A DNA stretch of 64,000 nucleotides, taken from the NCBI GenBank assembly GCA_016703665.1, contig JADJBS010000020.1, positions 682,001 through 746,000 on the forward strand, written 5' to 3'. Source of the stretch: Candidatus Defluviibacillus avedoerensis. Lineage in GTDB: Bacteria > Pseudomonadota > Gammaproteobacteria > Burkholderiales > Burkholderiaceae_C. Below are positions 32,144 to 41,273 of this stretch, in pieces. Each line of letters begins with the position of its first letter. Position 1 is the stretch's first letter. Under the pieces are notes generated by a model. That model made no database searches, was not told the DNA's origin, and was given only the letters and a program-made list of their open reading frames with translations. The translations under genes and the position numbers were made by a program.

Positions 32144-33090
32144 TTACAAGCTCGATATGCCATGTAAGTACTGGCCTAGCCACTTGATTTCATCGCGCAG
32201 GGCTTGGGAGTCGATCACTTCAAAGCCAAAAGGCAGTCGGGCCAACTCTCTGGCAAACCAGCTCAGGCTATCGCTCTGCCCCAGCAGACGTACGCCATTG
32301 GCGTCGGGAATCAGCATGCCAAAAGTGTCGAACACTGCGGCTTGGGCGGTGGCCAAATCTGTTTTCAGCAGCACCTCCACCTGAAATTTTCTGGGCAGGC
32401 TGGCGATGCCGGGCCAGTTGGCGTACGGCATCAAAGTTGGCTGGTTTGCGAAACGTCGACCGGTCAACTCGGCTTGAACCATTCGGTCAAGGCGAAAGGT
32501 GCGCGGCTCGTGGCGCAAATGGCAGTGGCCCAACAGGTACCAATGGCCATCGCGAAAGACCAGGCCCCACGGGTCGATCAAACGCACTGTCAACTTGGTG
32601 CCCGTTGATCGGTAGCTCAGCCTGAGTTGCATGCCCGCTTGAACGGCCTGGCTGAGGTCATCAGCAGAGCGGCATTTGTTGGCGCGGTTGGGCTTGCGGA
32701 TTTCAACCCGAATGCTGTGCTGGTCTTTAGCGCCTTCACTCTCTTCAGTAGGCCTGCGGGCATAACACGCTCCAGTTTGCCCTGCGCGCTGTCTGCCGCT
32801 CCTGTTACCGCCAAACCCAGCGCGTGCGCCTTGCAAGCCAGACACAAGGCAAGTGCCTCGTCGTCGGTGAACATCATGGGCGGCAGCTTGAATCCCGGCA
32901 TCAGGCGGTAACCGCCATAGCGTCCGCGCTCGGTCAACACTGGAATGCCCAGGTCTTCCAGCTTACGCACATAGCGGCGCAGGCTACGCGCGTCCACCCC
33001 TAAGCGTTCAGCCAAATCAGGGCCACTGAGTTGGCCATGGGCTTGGAGCAGTTCCAGCAGGCTCAGCACGCGTGTGGTGGGTGAAAACAT
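32144..33090 (-). pseudogene. WYL-domain transcriptional regulator (YafY-like), interrupted by a one-base frameshift
   Basis: Two overlapping minus-strand frames make one 315-residue regulator. The first (ATG 33090) has an N-terminal winged HTH of HTH_11 type (TRVLSLLELLQAHGQLSGPDLAERLGVDARSLRRYVRKLEDLGIPV, YGGYRLMPG). It continues through a helical linker to TNAALLMT. The second resumes at LSQAVQAGMQLRLSYRS and holds the WYL fold (IDPWGLVFRDGHWYLLGHCHLRHEPRTFRLDRM) and the C-terminal WCX part. One G added at 32656-32657 rejoins them, so a missed homopolymer base is likely. WYL proteins sense nucleic acid or other ligands. It is divergent from the LysE gene, which it may control. Confidence 0.75.
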
Positions 33091-33180
33091 GGGTTGAAGT
33101 TTATTGACTTATCAGGACCGAAACTGTCCTGATATCCCATTACATTCTCGCCTCACGCACAACAACTCATTAGGGAAACC

Positions 33181-33908
33181 ATGGACCACGGCAATCACCT
33201 GTGGCTATTCTTCACACTCGTTTTTGGCATCATCGCCTTACCCGGGATGGACATGGCGTTTGTGCTGTCTAACGCTTTGGCAGGTGGGCGCAAAAGTGGG
33301 CTCTTTGCCGTGGTAGGCATCGTAGTTGGCGGCATGTGCCATGTGCTGGCCGCAAGTCTGGGCGTCCATGGCTGATCAGCACCGTGCCTGGTTTGATGCA
33401 AGCCATGCTCCTGGCGGGAGCCGCTTATCTGGCGTGGATTGGCTGGAGCATCTGGCACAGCCACACCGCGATGGTAGATGTGCAGCAGGTGGCGCCGTCT
33501 GCGCCGCTGAAGGTGTTTCGCCAAGCCATGGTCACGTGCCTGTTGAACCCCAAAGCTTACCTGTTCATGCTGGCGGTTTTTCCGCAGTTTCTGCACCCCG
33601 ATGATGGCGGGTTGCTGCTGCAAAGCACCGTGCTGGGCGGCATCATTGCTTTGACCCAATTGGGCATTTACGGCACCTTGGCATTGGCGGCTGCCAAGTC
33701 ACGCCAATGGCTCATTGACAACCCTGGCGCATTGAGCCTTGCTGGGCGGGCGATTGGTGCCATGCTGATGATGGGAGCAGTTCTCACGGCGGCAACGCGC
33801 CTAAAAACAGTCAACACCGCTGACGTCGTACTGAATCTCAGCGTGCAATCTTTTTGCGCGCCAGCAGGGCGGCCTCGCGCACATGGCAGCCCTCTTGATG
33901 GTCATTGA
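33181..33908 (+). pseudogene. LysE/RhtB-family amino acid exporter, interrupted by a frameshift
   Basis: The N-terminal part (ATG 33181) reads HLWLFFTLVFGIIALPGMDMAFVLSNALAGGRKSGL, the typical first helices of LysE/RhtB exporters with their GPxM-like loop here as LPGMDM. It runs to a TGA after LAASLGVHG. The next frame continues LISTVPGLMQAMLLAGAAYLAWIGWSIW, then CLLNPKAYLFMLAVFPQF, the conserved NPK motif. One extra G at 33370-33371 joins them. The end is also doubtful: the frame runs 71 bp into the convergent tag gene, whereas relatives stop soon after LTAAT. The family exports amino acids or homoserine lactones. It is divergent from the WYL regulator. Confidence 0.75.
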
Positions 33909-34461
33909 CCAGGCCCATGGCTTGCATGAAGGCATACATGGTGGTCGGGCCAACGAACTTCCAGCCGCGCTTTTTCAAATCTTTGGAAAGCGCGATGGAT
34001 TGCGGTGATTGCGTCATTTCCGCAAGGCCTCGCGGGTGATCTGCGCCGGGCGCGAAGCGGCGTCAGGTTCAAACTGCAAAAATAGTCGCTGAGGATTTTT
34101 CAGTTTCCAGCAAACGCTCCGCACAGCGCGCGTTGTTGATGGCGGCTTCGATCTTGCCTCGGTGCCGCACGATGCCCGCATCTGCCATCAATCGTGCGAT
34201 GTCTTTGTCGTCAAAACGGGCCACTTTCTCAATGTCGAAACCCGCAAACCCTGCGCGGAAATGCTCACGCTTGCGCAAAATGGTGATCCAACTCAGGCCT
34301 GACTGGAAGCCTTCCAGGCAGATTTTTTCGAAGAGGCGCGTGTCGTCTTGCACAGGAAAGCCCCACTCGGTATCGTGGTAGTGGCGGTACAGATCCGAGC
34401 TATCGCACCAAAAGCAGCGCTGGGGTTCGAAGGATGTTTCGGTTTTGGGCGATGACATCAC
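33838..34461 (-). pseudogene. tag: DNA-3-methyladenine glycosylase I, with three frame breaks
   Basis: The first 115 codons are clearly TagI: RCFWCDSSDLYRHYHDTEWGFP, LFEKICLEGFQSGLSWITILRKREHFRAGFAGFD, and NARCAERLLE. The frame then breaks near 34090, 34075 and 34020. Reading across frames recovers LSDYFWQFEP-like sequence, ASRPAQITREALRK, then MTQSPQSIALSKDLKKRGWKFVGPTTMYAFMQAMGLVNDH and the zinc-site end GCHVREAALLARKKIAR. Each break is repaired by one base in a homopolymer (CCC, GG, AAAA). TagI removes 3-methyladenine from DNA. Three breaks in 70 bp could mean true decay, but the uniform direction points to base-calling. Confidence 0.75.
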
Positions 34462-34478
34462 CCAACTATACGACCGGC

Positions 34479-36710
34479 CTACTGGAGTGGCGCGGGTCGA
34501 CTGACAAACGCCTCAAATTGATCGGCACCCAGCGGATGGCTGTAGTAATAGCCCTGCATCTCGGTACAACCTTGCTCACGCAGATATTCCATTTGACCGG
34601 GCGTTTCCACCCCTTCAGCAATGGTTTGCAAACCGAGGCTTTTGGCCATGCTGATGATCGCGCCCACAATCGCCTTGTCGTCGGCATCAATGGTGATATC
34701 CCGTGTAAACGACTGGTCTATCTTGAGTTTGTAAACCTGAAAACGCCTCAGGAAGCTGAGGGAGGAATAGTCTGTACCAAAGTCGTCAATCGATACCCGG
34801 ATGCCCAGTCCATGCAACTCATTCATCACGGCGACCGCAGATGCTGGGTCTGTCATCGCGGCGCCTTCGGTTAACTCCAGCTCGATCAGATGAGGCGGTA
34901 GTCGATAGTCCTCAATGATTCGCCTCACCAACTTGGGAAGATCCGGGTTACGAAACTGCACCGCAGACAAATTGACAGCCATTGTGATGGGTTCGACCCC
35001 ATGTGCCAGCCAATCCGCCAACTGCGCGGCTGCCGTACGAATGACCCATTCGCCAATCGGCAAAATTAAGCCCGTGCTTTCTGCAACGGGGATGAACTCT
35101 GCAGGCGATATGCTGCCAAGCGTGGGGTGGGTCCAGCGTAACAAGGCCTCCACCCCCACTGTCGCCCCAGTGATCAAGGACATCTGCGGCTGGTAATGCA
35201 ATTCCAGCTCACCTTGCTCCAGGGCACGCCGCAAGGCATTTCCCAACAACAGCTTCCGGTCAGACCTGGCTTGCAGTTCTGGGGTAAAAAAACGGTACCC
35301 GTTGCGCCCACCCTCCTTGGCCTGGTACATCGCAGCGTCAGCACACCGAGACAAAGCGTCCAGATCACTCCCATCTTCCGGGAACAGAGCCACACCAATC
35401 GACGGTGTCACCGCAAGTTCGTGGGTCAGCACCGTAAAGAAAGGTGCCGTTGCCCGCAGCAGTTTGTCGGCAACCATCGCTGCGCCAGCCGCATCGGTCT
35501 CGGGCAAGAGCAAAATAAACTCATCGCCGCCCAGCCGTGCCACGGTGTCCTGGTCCCTCACTACCGATTTCAGGCGTGCAGCAAACTCAACGAGAACCTC
35601 GTCACCCACTTTGTGACCCAACGAATCATTGATGGTCTTGAAGTTATCCAAATCCAGAAACATCAGCGCAACATGCTGCTGGTTGCGCTGCGCCACACGG
35701 AGTGCATGGGTGCAGCGATCTGCCAGTAAAACGCGGTTAGGCAAACTGGTGAGTGCATCAAAATGCGCCATGTGCTGAATTCGGGATTCAGACTTCTCAT
35801 GCTCAGCCGCTTTGCGCTCCAGTGCATACACCGTTTCAGCCAGTTCACGCGTGCGAAGCTCCACCTGTTTTTCCAGGTCAGCCTGAGCGCTCAGCAAAGC
35901 GGCCTCGGCCTGCTTGCGCGCCGTGATGTCCATCGCAATCCAGATAGAGCCCGCAGCAGGCTGCAAAGGGTCTATGGCCTTTGCACGGACATCACAATGA
36001 ATAGGCGTGCCATCTTTCTTGCAAAGCAGCATCTCACCCACGAAGGTCAGTCCACGGTTCAGAGGCTCATAGCAGGCATGTCCTGCAGCCAGCCAATCCG
36101 TGTCATTCTGGTACCAGGCACGCGAAGACTTTCCCTTCAACTCCCCCGTTGCATAACCAAATGTCTGCTCGAACGACTCGTTACATCGGGTGACCGTGCG
36201 GTCTTGCAGGTAAACAATGCCTACCATGCAATTGGCCAACACCAGGTTCTGCTCAGCCAGCACAGTCTCTAGTTGGGCTCTGGCATGCTTTTGCTCGTCA
36301 ATGTCGTCGATGATCCAGATGGACCCGCCTTCCGGATCGCCAGGACTCACCAAGGTACCCGTCAGATGGGTCCAGAACAGTCGTCCGTCCTTGCGGCGCA
36401 TCTGCACTTCAGTTTTGAACGGTTTTCCGGATTGCATGACCGGATAGGCCTCCTCTCCCAGTGCCAGAAAAGCGGCGTGATCAGGGTACAGGGATTCCGT
36501 GCTGCAGCCAACGGCCTTCAAGGTACTGCCAAATCCGTAGATCTCGACAAAGCGTTGATTACAGCGCACGATGCAACGCGAGCGCATGAAAGCAATACCT
36601 GCCCCTGCATTGTCCAGAATCACCTGCTGCTCCCGGCATGCCAAATTCAGGCGGCCCCAGGCGTCTTGCGACATCCCGTCCGTAGCAGAACTCATCTCCA
36701 GCAAGGACAT
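34479..36710 (-). CDS. PAS-PAS-GGDEF-EAL cyclic-di-GMP signalling protein
   Basis: This 743-residue cytoplasmic protein has three PAS/PAC-like regions in the first 270 residues (LDNAGAGIAFMRSRCIVRCNQRFVEIYGFG; LVLANCMVGIVYLQDRTVTRCNESFEQTFGY), a coiled coil, a GGDEF domain with intact RLGGDEFILLLPETD (about residue 390) and an EAL domain with VEALLRW (about 518), the ELTEGA stretch, DDFGTDYSSLSFL and TIAEGVETPGQMEYL. Both synthesis and hydrolysis motifs are intact, so the dominant activity cannot be told. No membrane helix is present; the PAS domains likely sense a soluble signal or redox state. The upstream gap (36711-36863) is AT-rich. Confidence 0.92.
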   Translation of the reverse strand: MSLLEMSSATDGMSQDAWGRLNLACREQQVILDNAGAGIAFMRSRCIVRCNQRFVEIYGFGSTLKAVGCSTESLYPDHAAFLALGEEAYPVMQSGKPFKTEVQMRRKDGRLFWTHLTGTLVSPGDPEGGSIWIIDDIDEQKHARAQLETVLAEQNLVLANCMVGIVYLQDRTVTRCNESFEQTFGYATGELKGKSSRAWYQNDTDWLAAGHACYEPLNRGLTFVGEMLLCKKDGTPIHCDVRAKAIDPLQPAAGSIWIAMDITARKQAEAALLSAQADLEKQVELRTRELAETVYALERKAAEHEKSESRIQHMAHFDALTSLPNRVLLADRCTHALRVAQRNQQHVALMFLDLDNFKTINDSLGHKVGDEVLVEFAARLKSVVRDQDTVARLGGDEFILLLPETDAAGAAMVADKLLRATAPFFTVLTHELAVTPSIGVALFPEDGSDLDALSRCADAAMYQAKEGGRNGYRFFTPELQARSDRKLLLGNALRRALEQGELELHYQPQMSLITGATVGVEALLRWTHPTLGSISPAEFIPVAESTGLILPIGEWVIRTAAAQLADWLAHGVEPITMAVNLSAVQFRNPDLPKLVRRIIEDYRLPPHLIELELTEGAAMTDPASAVAVMNELHGLGIRVSIDDFGTDYSSLSFLRRFQVYKLKIDQSFTRDITIDADDKAIVGAIISMAKSLGLQTIAEGVETPGQMEYLREQGCTEMQGYYYSHPLGADQFEAFVSRPAPLQ

Positions 36711-36863
36711 GCAAATCCAGTCTTCAATTGAACAGCGATAGAACCTGAAAACACTCAGGCGGAATAATTACAAATTGTCACATACTTATCGCCGTGAATT
36801 AATAGACAGTTTTACTCAAGAATCTCCTTAAATTTGATGAATTACCTTGATTTCCATTGATCT

Positions 36864-37556
36864 TTAAATGGCAACGAGTTGACGCACACCCTTGGCTTGC
36901 ATTTCTGAGCCAGGTCCGCGGGCGATCACTTCACCGCGCTCCATCACCAGATAGTCGTCTGCCAGGGCTTCGGCAAAGTCGTAATACTGCTCACACAGCA
37001 CAATGGCCATGGTGCCCCGATCAGCCAGCATGCGAATCACCCGCCCGATGTCCTTGATGATGCTGGGTTGGATGCCCTCGGTCGGCTCGTCCAAGATCAA
37101 CAACGTCGGGCCTGCTGCCAGCGCCCGCGCAATGGCCAACTGCTGCTGCTGTCCGCCAGACAGATCGCCTCCCCGGCGATGCAGCATTTGCTTGAGCACC
37201 GGAAACAGCTCAAAAAGCTCTGGCGGAATCGGCGTGCTGGCGCTTTTGTAGGCGAGCCCCATGCGCAAGTTCTCTTCCACCGTAAGGCGGGCAAACACTT
37301 CGCGCCCTTGCGGCACAAAGCCGATGCCAGCGCGCGCGCGCTCATAAGGCGTGGCGTTTTGAATCGCCTTGCCATCGAACTCGATGCTGCCTGTTTTGAT
37401 GGGGATCAGCCCCATCAAGGACTTCAGCAGCGTCGTCTTGCCCACGCCATTGCGCCCCAGCAGCACAGTGACTTTGCCCACGGCCGCGTCAAAGGACACG
37501 TCGCGCAAAATGTGCGAGCCGCCGTAATATTGGTTGATATTTTTGACGTTCAGCAT
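36864..37556 (-). CDS. urtE: Urea ABC transporter ATP-binding subunit UrtE
   Basis: This 230-residue LivF-like ATPase has Walker A GRNGVGKTT, the Q-loop FVPQGREVFARLT, signature LSGGQQQQLAIARAL, Walker B LLILDEPTEGIQPSI and the switch His region replaced by CEQYYDFA as usual for UrtE/LivF. NQYYGGSHILRDVSFD at the start is typical of UrtE. It is the last gene of urtABCDE, 3 bp after urtD. With UrtD it energises high-affinity urea uptake. Confidence 0.95.
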   Translation of the reverse strand: MLNVKNINQYYGGSHILRDVSFDAAVGKVTVLLGRNGVGKTTLLKSLMGLIPIKTGSIEFDGKAIQNATPYERARAGIGFVPQGREVFARLTVEENLRMGLAYKSASTPIPPELFELFPVLKQMLHRRGGDLSGGQQQQLAIARALAAGPTLLILDEPTEGIQPSIIKDIGRVIRMLADRGTMAIVLCEQYYDFAEALADDYLVMERGEVIARGPGSEMQAKGVRQLVAI

Positions 37557-37559
37557 GGC

Positions 37560-38435
37560 TTATCGACCTAAATAGACCTCAATGACACGCTCATCAGACT
37601 GCACTTGGTCCAGCGTGCCCTGCGCCAACACTGACCCGTCGCACAGCACGGTCACGATGTCGCTGATGGTGCGGATAAAGCTCATGTCATGCTCCACCAC
37701 CATCAGGGAATGCTTGCCCTTGAGCGACAAAAACAACTCCGCCGTGCGCGCGGTTTCCTCATCTGTCATACCCGCCACGGGTTCGTCCAGCAGCAGCAGT
37801 TTGGGGTCCTGCATCAGCAGCATGCCAATCTCCAGCCACTGCTTTTGGCCGTGGCTGAGCGTGCCAGCCAGGCGGCTCACACTGTCAGCCAGGTGGATGG
37901 TGTGCAAGATGTCAGCCAAACGGTCGCCCTGTGCACTGTCGAGTTTGAACAGCATGGAGCGTTTGACCCCCTTGTCGGTCTTCAGCGCCAGCTCCAGGTT
38001 TTCAAACACGCTCAGGTGCTCAAACACGGTCGGCTTCTGAAACTTGCGGCCGATGCCCAGCTGTGCAATCTCGGCTTCTTTGTAGCGGAGCAAATCGATG
38101 GTGCTGCCAAAGAAGACTGTACCTTCGTCGGGCCGGGTCTTGCCGGTGATGATGTCCATCATCGTGGTCTTGCCCGCGCCGTTTGGGCCAATGATGCAGC
38201 GCAACTCACCCGGGGCGATATCCAGGTTCAGCTTGTTGATCGCCTTGAACCCATCAAAGCTCACGCTCACATCTTCCAGATACAGAATCCGGCCATGGGT
38301 CAGGTCCACCTCGCCGGGTGTTGCCAGGCGCGAGAAGCCCGCCTCACGCCCGCCCGATTCGGTCTTGCCTGATTCGACTTTCGTCAGGATTTTTTCGCGG
38401 CGCTTTGCGCCTTCTTCCATCAAGTCTGGCGTCAT
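37560..38435 (-). CDS. urtD: Urea ABC transporter ATP-binding subunit UrtD
   Basis: This 291-residue LivG-like ATPase carries a 40-residue N-terminal extension before the ABC core. Motifs: GPNGAGKTTMMDIITGKTRPDEG (Walker A), GRKFQKPTVFEHLSVFENLELAL, LSHGQKQWLEIGMLL (signature), LLLLDEPVAGMTDEET (Walker B) and VVEHDMSFIRTI (switch His). The LSHGQKQWLEIGMLL form separates UrtD from amino-acid LivG. It overlaps urtC by 4 bp. Confidence 0.95.
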   Translation of the reverse strand: MTPDLMEEGAKRREKILTKVESGKTESGGREAGFSRLATPGEVDLTHGRILYLEDVSVSFDGFKAINKLNLDIAPGELRCIIGPNGAGKTTMMDIITGKTRPDEGTVFFGSTIDLLRYKEAEIAQLGIGRKFQKPTVFEHLSVFENLELALKTDKGVKRSMLFKLDSAQGDRLADILHTIHLADSVSRLAGTLSHGQKQWLEIGMLLMQDPKLLLLDEPVAGMTDEETARTAELFLSLKGKHSLMVVEHDMSFIRTISDIVTVLCDGSVLAQGTLDQVQSDERVIEVYLGR

Positions 38436-39544
38436 GGCTTGCTCCTCCTCAACTTCTTAACGAGGCCAACCACACCATCCGGCAGAAACAGCGTCACCCC
38501 AATGAACAGCGCGCCTAAAAAGTAAAGCCAAAACTCTGGGGCTGTCACGGTCAGCCAACTCTTCATGCCATTGACAATAAAGGCGCCCACAATCGGCCCG
38601 ATCAAGGTAGCGCGCCCACCCACAGCCGCCCAGACGGCCATCTCAATCGAATTGGCGGGGCTCATTTCACTCGGGTTGATGATGCCTACCTGCGGCACAT
38701 ACAAGGCCCCGGCGATGCCGCACATCACCGCGCTGATGACCCAGATGCTCAACTTGTAGCCCAGTGGGTTGTAGCCCGAGAACATCACCCGCGTTTCGGC
38801 GTCGCGAATGGCCTGCAGCACGCGTCCGTACTTGCTGGCAATGAGCCAGCGCGCAAACACAAAACAGCCCAACAGCACCAAGCCCGTTAGCACAAACAGC
38901 GTCATGCGCATGGACGGGGTGGCAATCGGCAAACCCAGTATGCGCTTGAAATCGGTAAACCCGTTGTTGCCACCAAAACCGGTCTCGTTGCGAAAGAAGA
39001 GCAACATAGCGGCAAAAGTCATGGCCTGCGTGATGATGGAAAAGTACACCCCCTTGATGCGCGAGCGGAATGCAAAGAACCCAAACACCAGCGCCACCAG
39101 ACCCGGTACGGCAACGATGAAGATCAGCGTGGCCAAGAAGCTGTCACTGAAGGTCCAATGCCAAGGCAATGTCTTCCAGTCCAGAAACACCATGAAGTCA
39201 GGCAGATCGCTTTTGTAATTACCGTCGCGTCCAATCTGACGCATCAAATACATGCCCATGGCATAGCCGCCCAAGGCGAAGAAGACACCATGGCCCAGGC
39301 TCAAAATGCCGGTGTAGCCCCAGATCAAGTCCATGGCCAGTGCGCAGATGGCGTAGCACATGATCTTGCCGATCAAGCCCACAGCGTAGTCGCTCAGGTG
39401 GAAGATGCTGTCAGTTGGGACGACCAAATTGAGCAAAGGCGCCAGGCCGCACACCACCACAAGGGCGAAAACAAAGGCGCTCCAGCCTGTGCGCGACAGC
39501 AAGGGGGCAGAGACCGGTAGTTGAAATTGTGTCGTTGTGGTCAT
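38432..39544 (-). CDS. urtC: Urea ABC transporter permease UrtC
   Basis: This LivM-like permease has 370 residues. I start at ATG 39544 (MTTTTQFQLPVSAPL); the frame is open further upstream into urtB but that extension is not family sequence. Eight to ten helices are visible, with the LivM-type core ALAMDLIWGYTGILSLGHGVFFALGGYAMGMYL and AMTFAAMLLFFRNETGFGGNNGFTDFK, the latter typical of UrtC. AIRDAETRVMFSGYNPLGYKL is the EAA-like cytoplasmic loop that contacts the ATPases. It follows urtB by 2 bp. Confidence 0.93.
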   Translation of the reverse strand: MTTTTQFQLPVSAPLLSRTGWSAFVFALVVVCGLAPLLNLVVPTDSIFHLSDYAVGLIGKIMCYAICALAMDLIWGYTGILSLGHGVFFALGGYAMGMYLMRQIGRDGNYKSDLPDFMVFLDWKTLPWHWTFSDSFLATLIFIVAVPGLVALVFGFFAFRSRIKGVYFSIITQAMTFAAMLLFFRNETGFGGNNGFTDFKRILGLPIATPSMRMTLFVLTGLVLLGCFVFARWLIASKYGRVLQAIRDAETRVMFSGYNPLGYKLSIWVISAVMCGIAGALYVPQVGIINPSEMSPANSIEMAVWAAVGGRATLIGPIVGAFIVNGMKSWLTVTAPEFWLYFLGALFIGVTLFLPDGVVGLVKKLRRSKP

Positions 39545-39546
39545 GA

Positions 39547-41130
39547 TCAAGCCTCTGCGCTTCTGCCCTTCATCGCAAAAATTCCCTGAGGTCGTTTTTG
39601 GATAAAGATGATGATGAACACCAGCACCGCAATCTTGGCCAGCACCGCACCAGCCCAGCCTTCTAAAAACTTGTTCAGCACGCCCAGGCCCAGCGCGGCG
39701 TAAACCGTGCCCGCCAACTGACCGACGCCGCCCAGCACAACCACCATGAACGAGTCCACGATGTAACCCTGGCCCAGGTCTGGCCCCACGTTGCCAATCT
39801 GGCTCAAGGCACACCCTGCCAGACCCGCAATGCCGGAGCCCAGCGCAAAAGCGTAGGTGTCAATGCGCGCCGTGTTCACACCCATGCAGGATGCAATCGG
39901 GCGGTTCTGCGTGACGCTGCGCACAAACAGGCCCAGACGTGTGCGGCCAATCAACCAGGCCATGCCTCCCAGCACCGCCAAGGCAAACGCGATGATGATG
40001 ATGCGGTTCCAGGGCAATTGCAGATTGCCCATGAGCTGCACGCCACCACTCATCCAGCTGGGGTTCTCGACCCCCACGTTTTGCGCGCCAAACAGGCTGC
40101 GAACGCCTTGCTGCAGCATCAAACTGATGCCCCAGGTAGCCAGCAAGGTCTCCAGCGGGCGGCCATACAGAAAGCGGATCACCGAGCGCTCCAGTGCAGC
40201 GCCCATCAAGGCCGACGCCAGAAACGCGGCAGGCACCGCGGCGACCAAATACCAATCGAACATCGAAGCGGGCAGGTATTTCTGGAACAGCCCCTGCATC
40301 ACGTAAGTGGCATAGGCACCGATCATCATCAGTTCGCCATGCGCCATGTTGATCACACCCATCAGGCCATAGGTGATCGCCAAGCCCAGCGCCACCAGCA
40401 ACAAAATGGAGCCAAGGCTGATGCCGCTGAAGGCGGCGGCCAACTTGTCGCCCCAGGCCAGGGTGGACTCCAGGTTGCGCAGCGATGCACGCAGTGCGCC
40501 TTTGACATCTGGGTCCAGCTCCACGGCCAAGCGTTCGATCATCGCTGTTTTGGCGTTCGTGGTGGTGGCTGAGCCCAGCAGCGTCGCAGCATCCAGCCGC
40601 TTGGATTTGTCACTGCTACCCAGAAAAAGTGCCGCACGCACCAAGCCCAACTGGGTTTTGATATCGTCCACGGCTTCTGCTTGAAAAGCCTTGTCGATCA
40701 AGCTGAGCTTGGACGCGTCGGTTTCGGTCTGCAAGGCTTTCGCGGCCTCGCGGCGAACCTTATCGTCTTTGGAAAACAGCTTCAATGCCGAGGTAGCTGA
40801 ATCCAACTCGCCCCTCAGCCGGTTATTCAACATGATTTCTTCTGCGCCTTCAGGCACCGGCATCTCGGTTCCGGTGACCGGGTCAACGGCCTTGTCCGCT
40901 TTAAGCACGAACACGGTGTCGCCCGCCACACGCACAGCGTCATCCGCAATCGCCTGAATAAAAGCTGCTGTCCTGTCGTCGGCAGCGGCCACTGCTTTGT
41001 TCAAGGCCTCAATGCGGGCATCAGATTCGCCCAACACAATGCCTTTTACCTCTTCACGGCTTAATGCATAAGCGTTTGCAGCTATCAATACAGAAGCAAA
41101 AACCACCAACGAACGATTCAAAAAGGACAA
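39547..41130 (-). CDS. urtB: Urea ABC transporter permease UrtB with secreted N-terminal domain
   Basis: This LivH-like permease has about 527 residues. The N-terminal 230 residues are a secreted helical domain after a signal peptide (SFLNRSLVVFASVLIAANAYA), typical of UrtB and absent in LivH. The membrane part has GSILLLVALGLAITYGLMGVINMAHGELMMIGAYATYV and the loop GVNTARIDTYAFALGSGIAGLAG. I choose the TTG start at 41130 because a strong GGAGG lies 5 bp upstream and gives a clean signal peptide; the frame continues to 41232 without ribosome site. A GCTATCAATA motif lies in the signal-peptide codons (41081-41090). Confidence 0.92.
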   Translation of the reverse strand: MSFLNRSLVVFASVLIAANAYALSREEVKGIVLGESDARIEALNKAVAAADDRTAAFIQAIADDAVRVAGDTVFVLKADKAVDPVTGTEMPVPEGAEEIMLNNRLRGELDSATSALKLFSKDDKVRREAAKALQTETDASKLSLIDKAFQAEAVDDIKTQLGLVRAALFLGSSDKSKRLDAATLLGSATTTNAKTAMIERLAVELDPDVKGALRASLRNLESTLAWGDKLAAAFSGISLGSILLLVALGLAITYGLMGVINMAHGELMMIGAYATYVMQGLFQKYLPASMFDWYLVAAVPAAFLASALMGAALERSVIRFLYGRPLETLLATWGISLMLQQGVRSLFGAQNVGVENPSWMSGGVQLMGNLQLPWNRIIIIAFALAVLGGMAWLIGRTRLGLFVRSVTQNRPIASCMGVNTARIDTYAFALGSGIAGLAGCALSQIGNVGPDLGQGYIVDSFMVVVLGGVGQLAGTVYAALGLGVLNKFLEGWAGAVLAKIAVLVFIIIFIQKRPQGIFAMKGRSAEA

Positions 41131-41221
41131 AATTTCCTCCAGCCCAACCACTGCCTCACGAAGAGGCCACGGAAATCCCACCAATCGCCGCGGAACTGGC
41201 TTGGCCAGGCCGCTGGCGATG

Positions 41222-41238
41222 CCCCCTTTCAAAGGGGG
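41222..41238 (-). terminator. Attenuator-like hairpin between urtA and urtB
   Basis: CCCCCTTTCAAAGGGGG is a perfect inverted repeat in the 143 bp gap between urtA and urtB, without a proper T-run after it on the minus strand. Such a hairpin could reduce read-through, so the binding protein is made in excess over the membrane subunits, or could protect the urtA mRNA 3' end. Confidence 0.5.
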
Positions 41239-41273
41239 GAGGACGCTACACGCCAGTGAGCGTCAACAGGGGG

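Noticed and set aside
30253..33090. Gabija defence system (GajA plus GajB)
   Set aside because: The OLD protein has no UvrD-type helicase neighbour; the next gene is a WYL regulator on the other strand.
36711..36863. Extra promoter or small RNA between urtE and the GGDEF-EAL gene
   Set aside because: The stretch is AT-rich, but no clear -35/-10 pair, hairpin or conserved motif could be supported.
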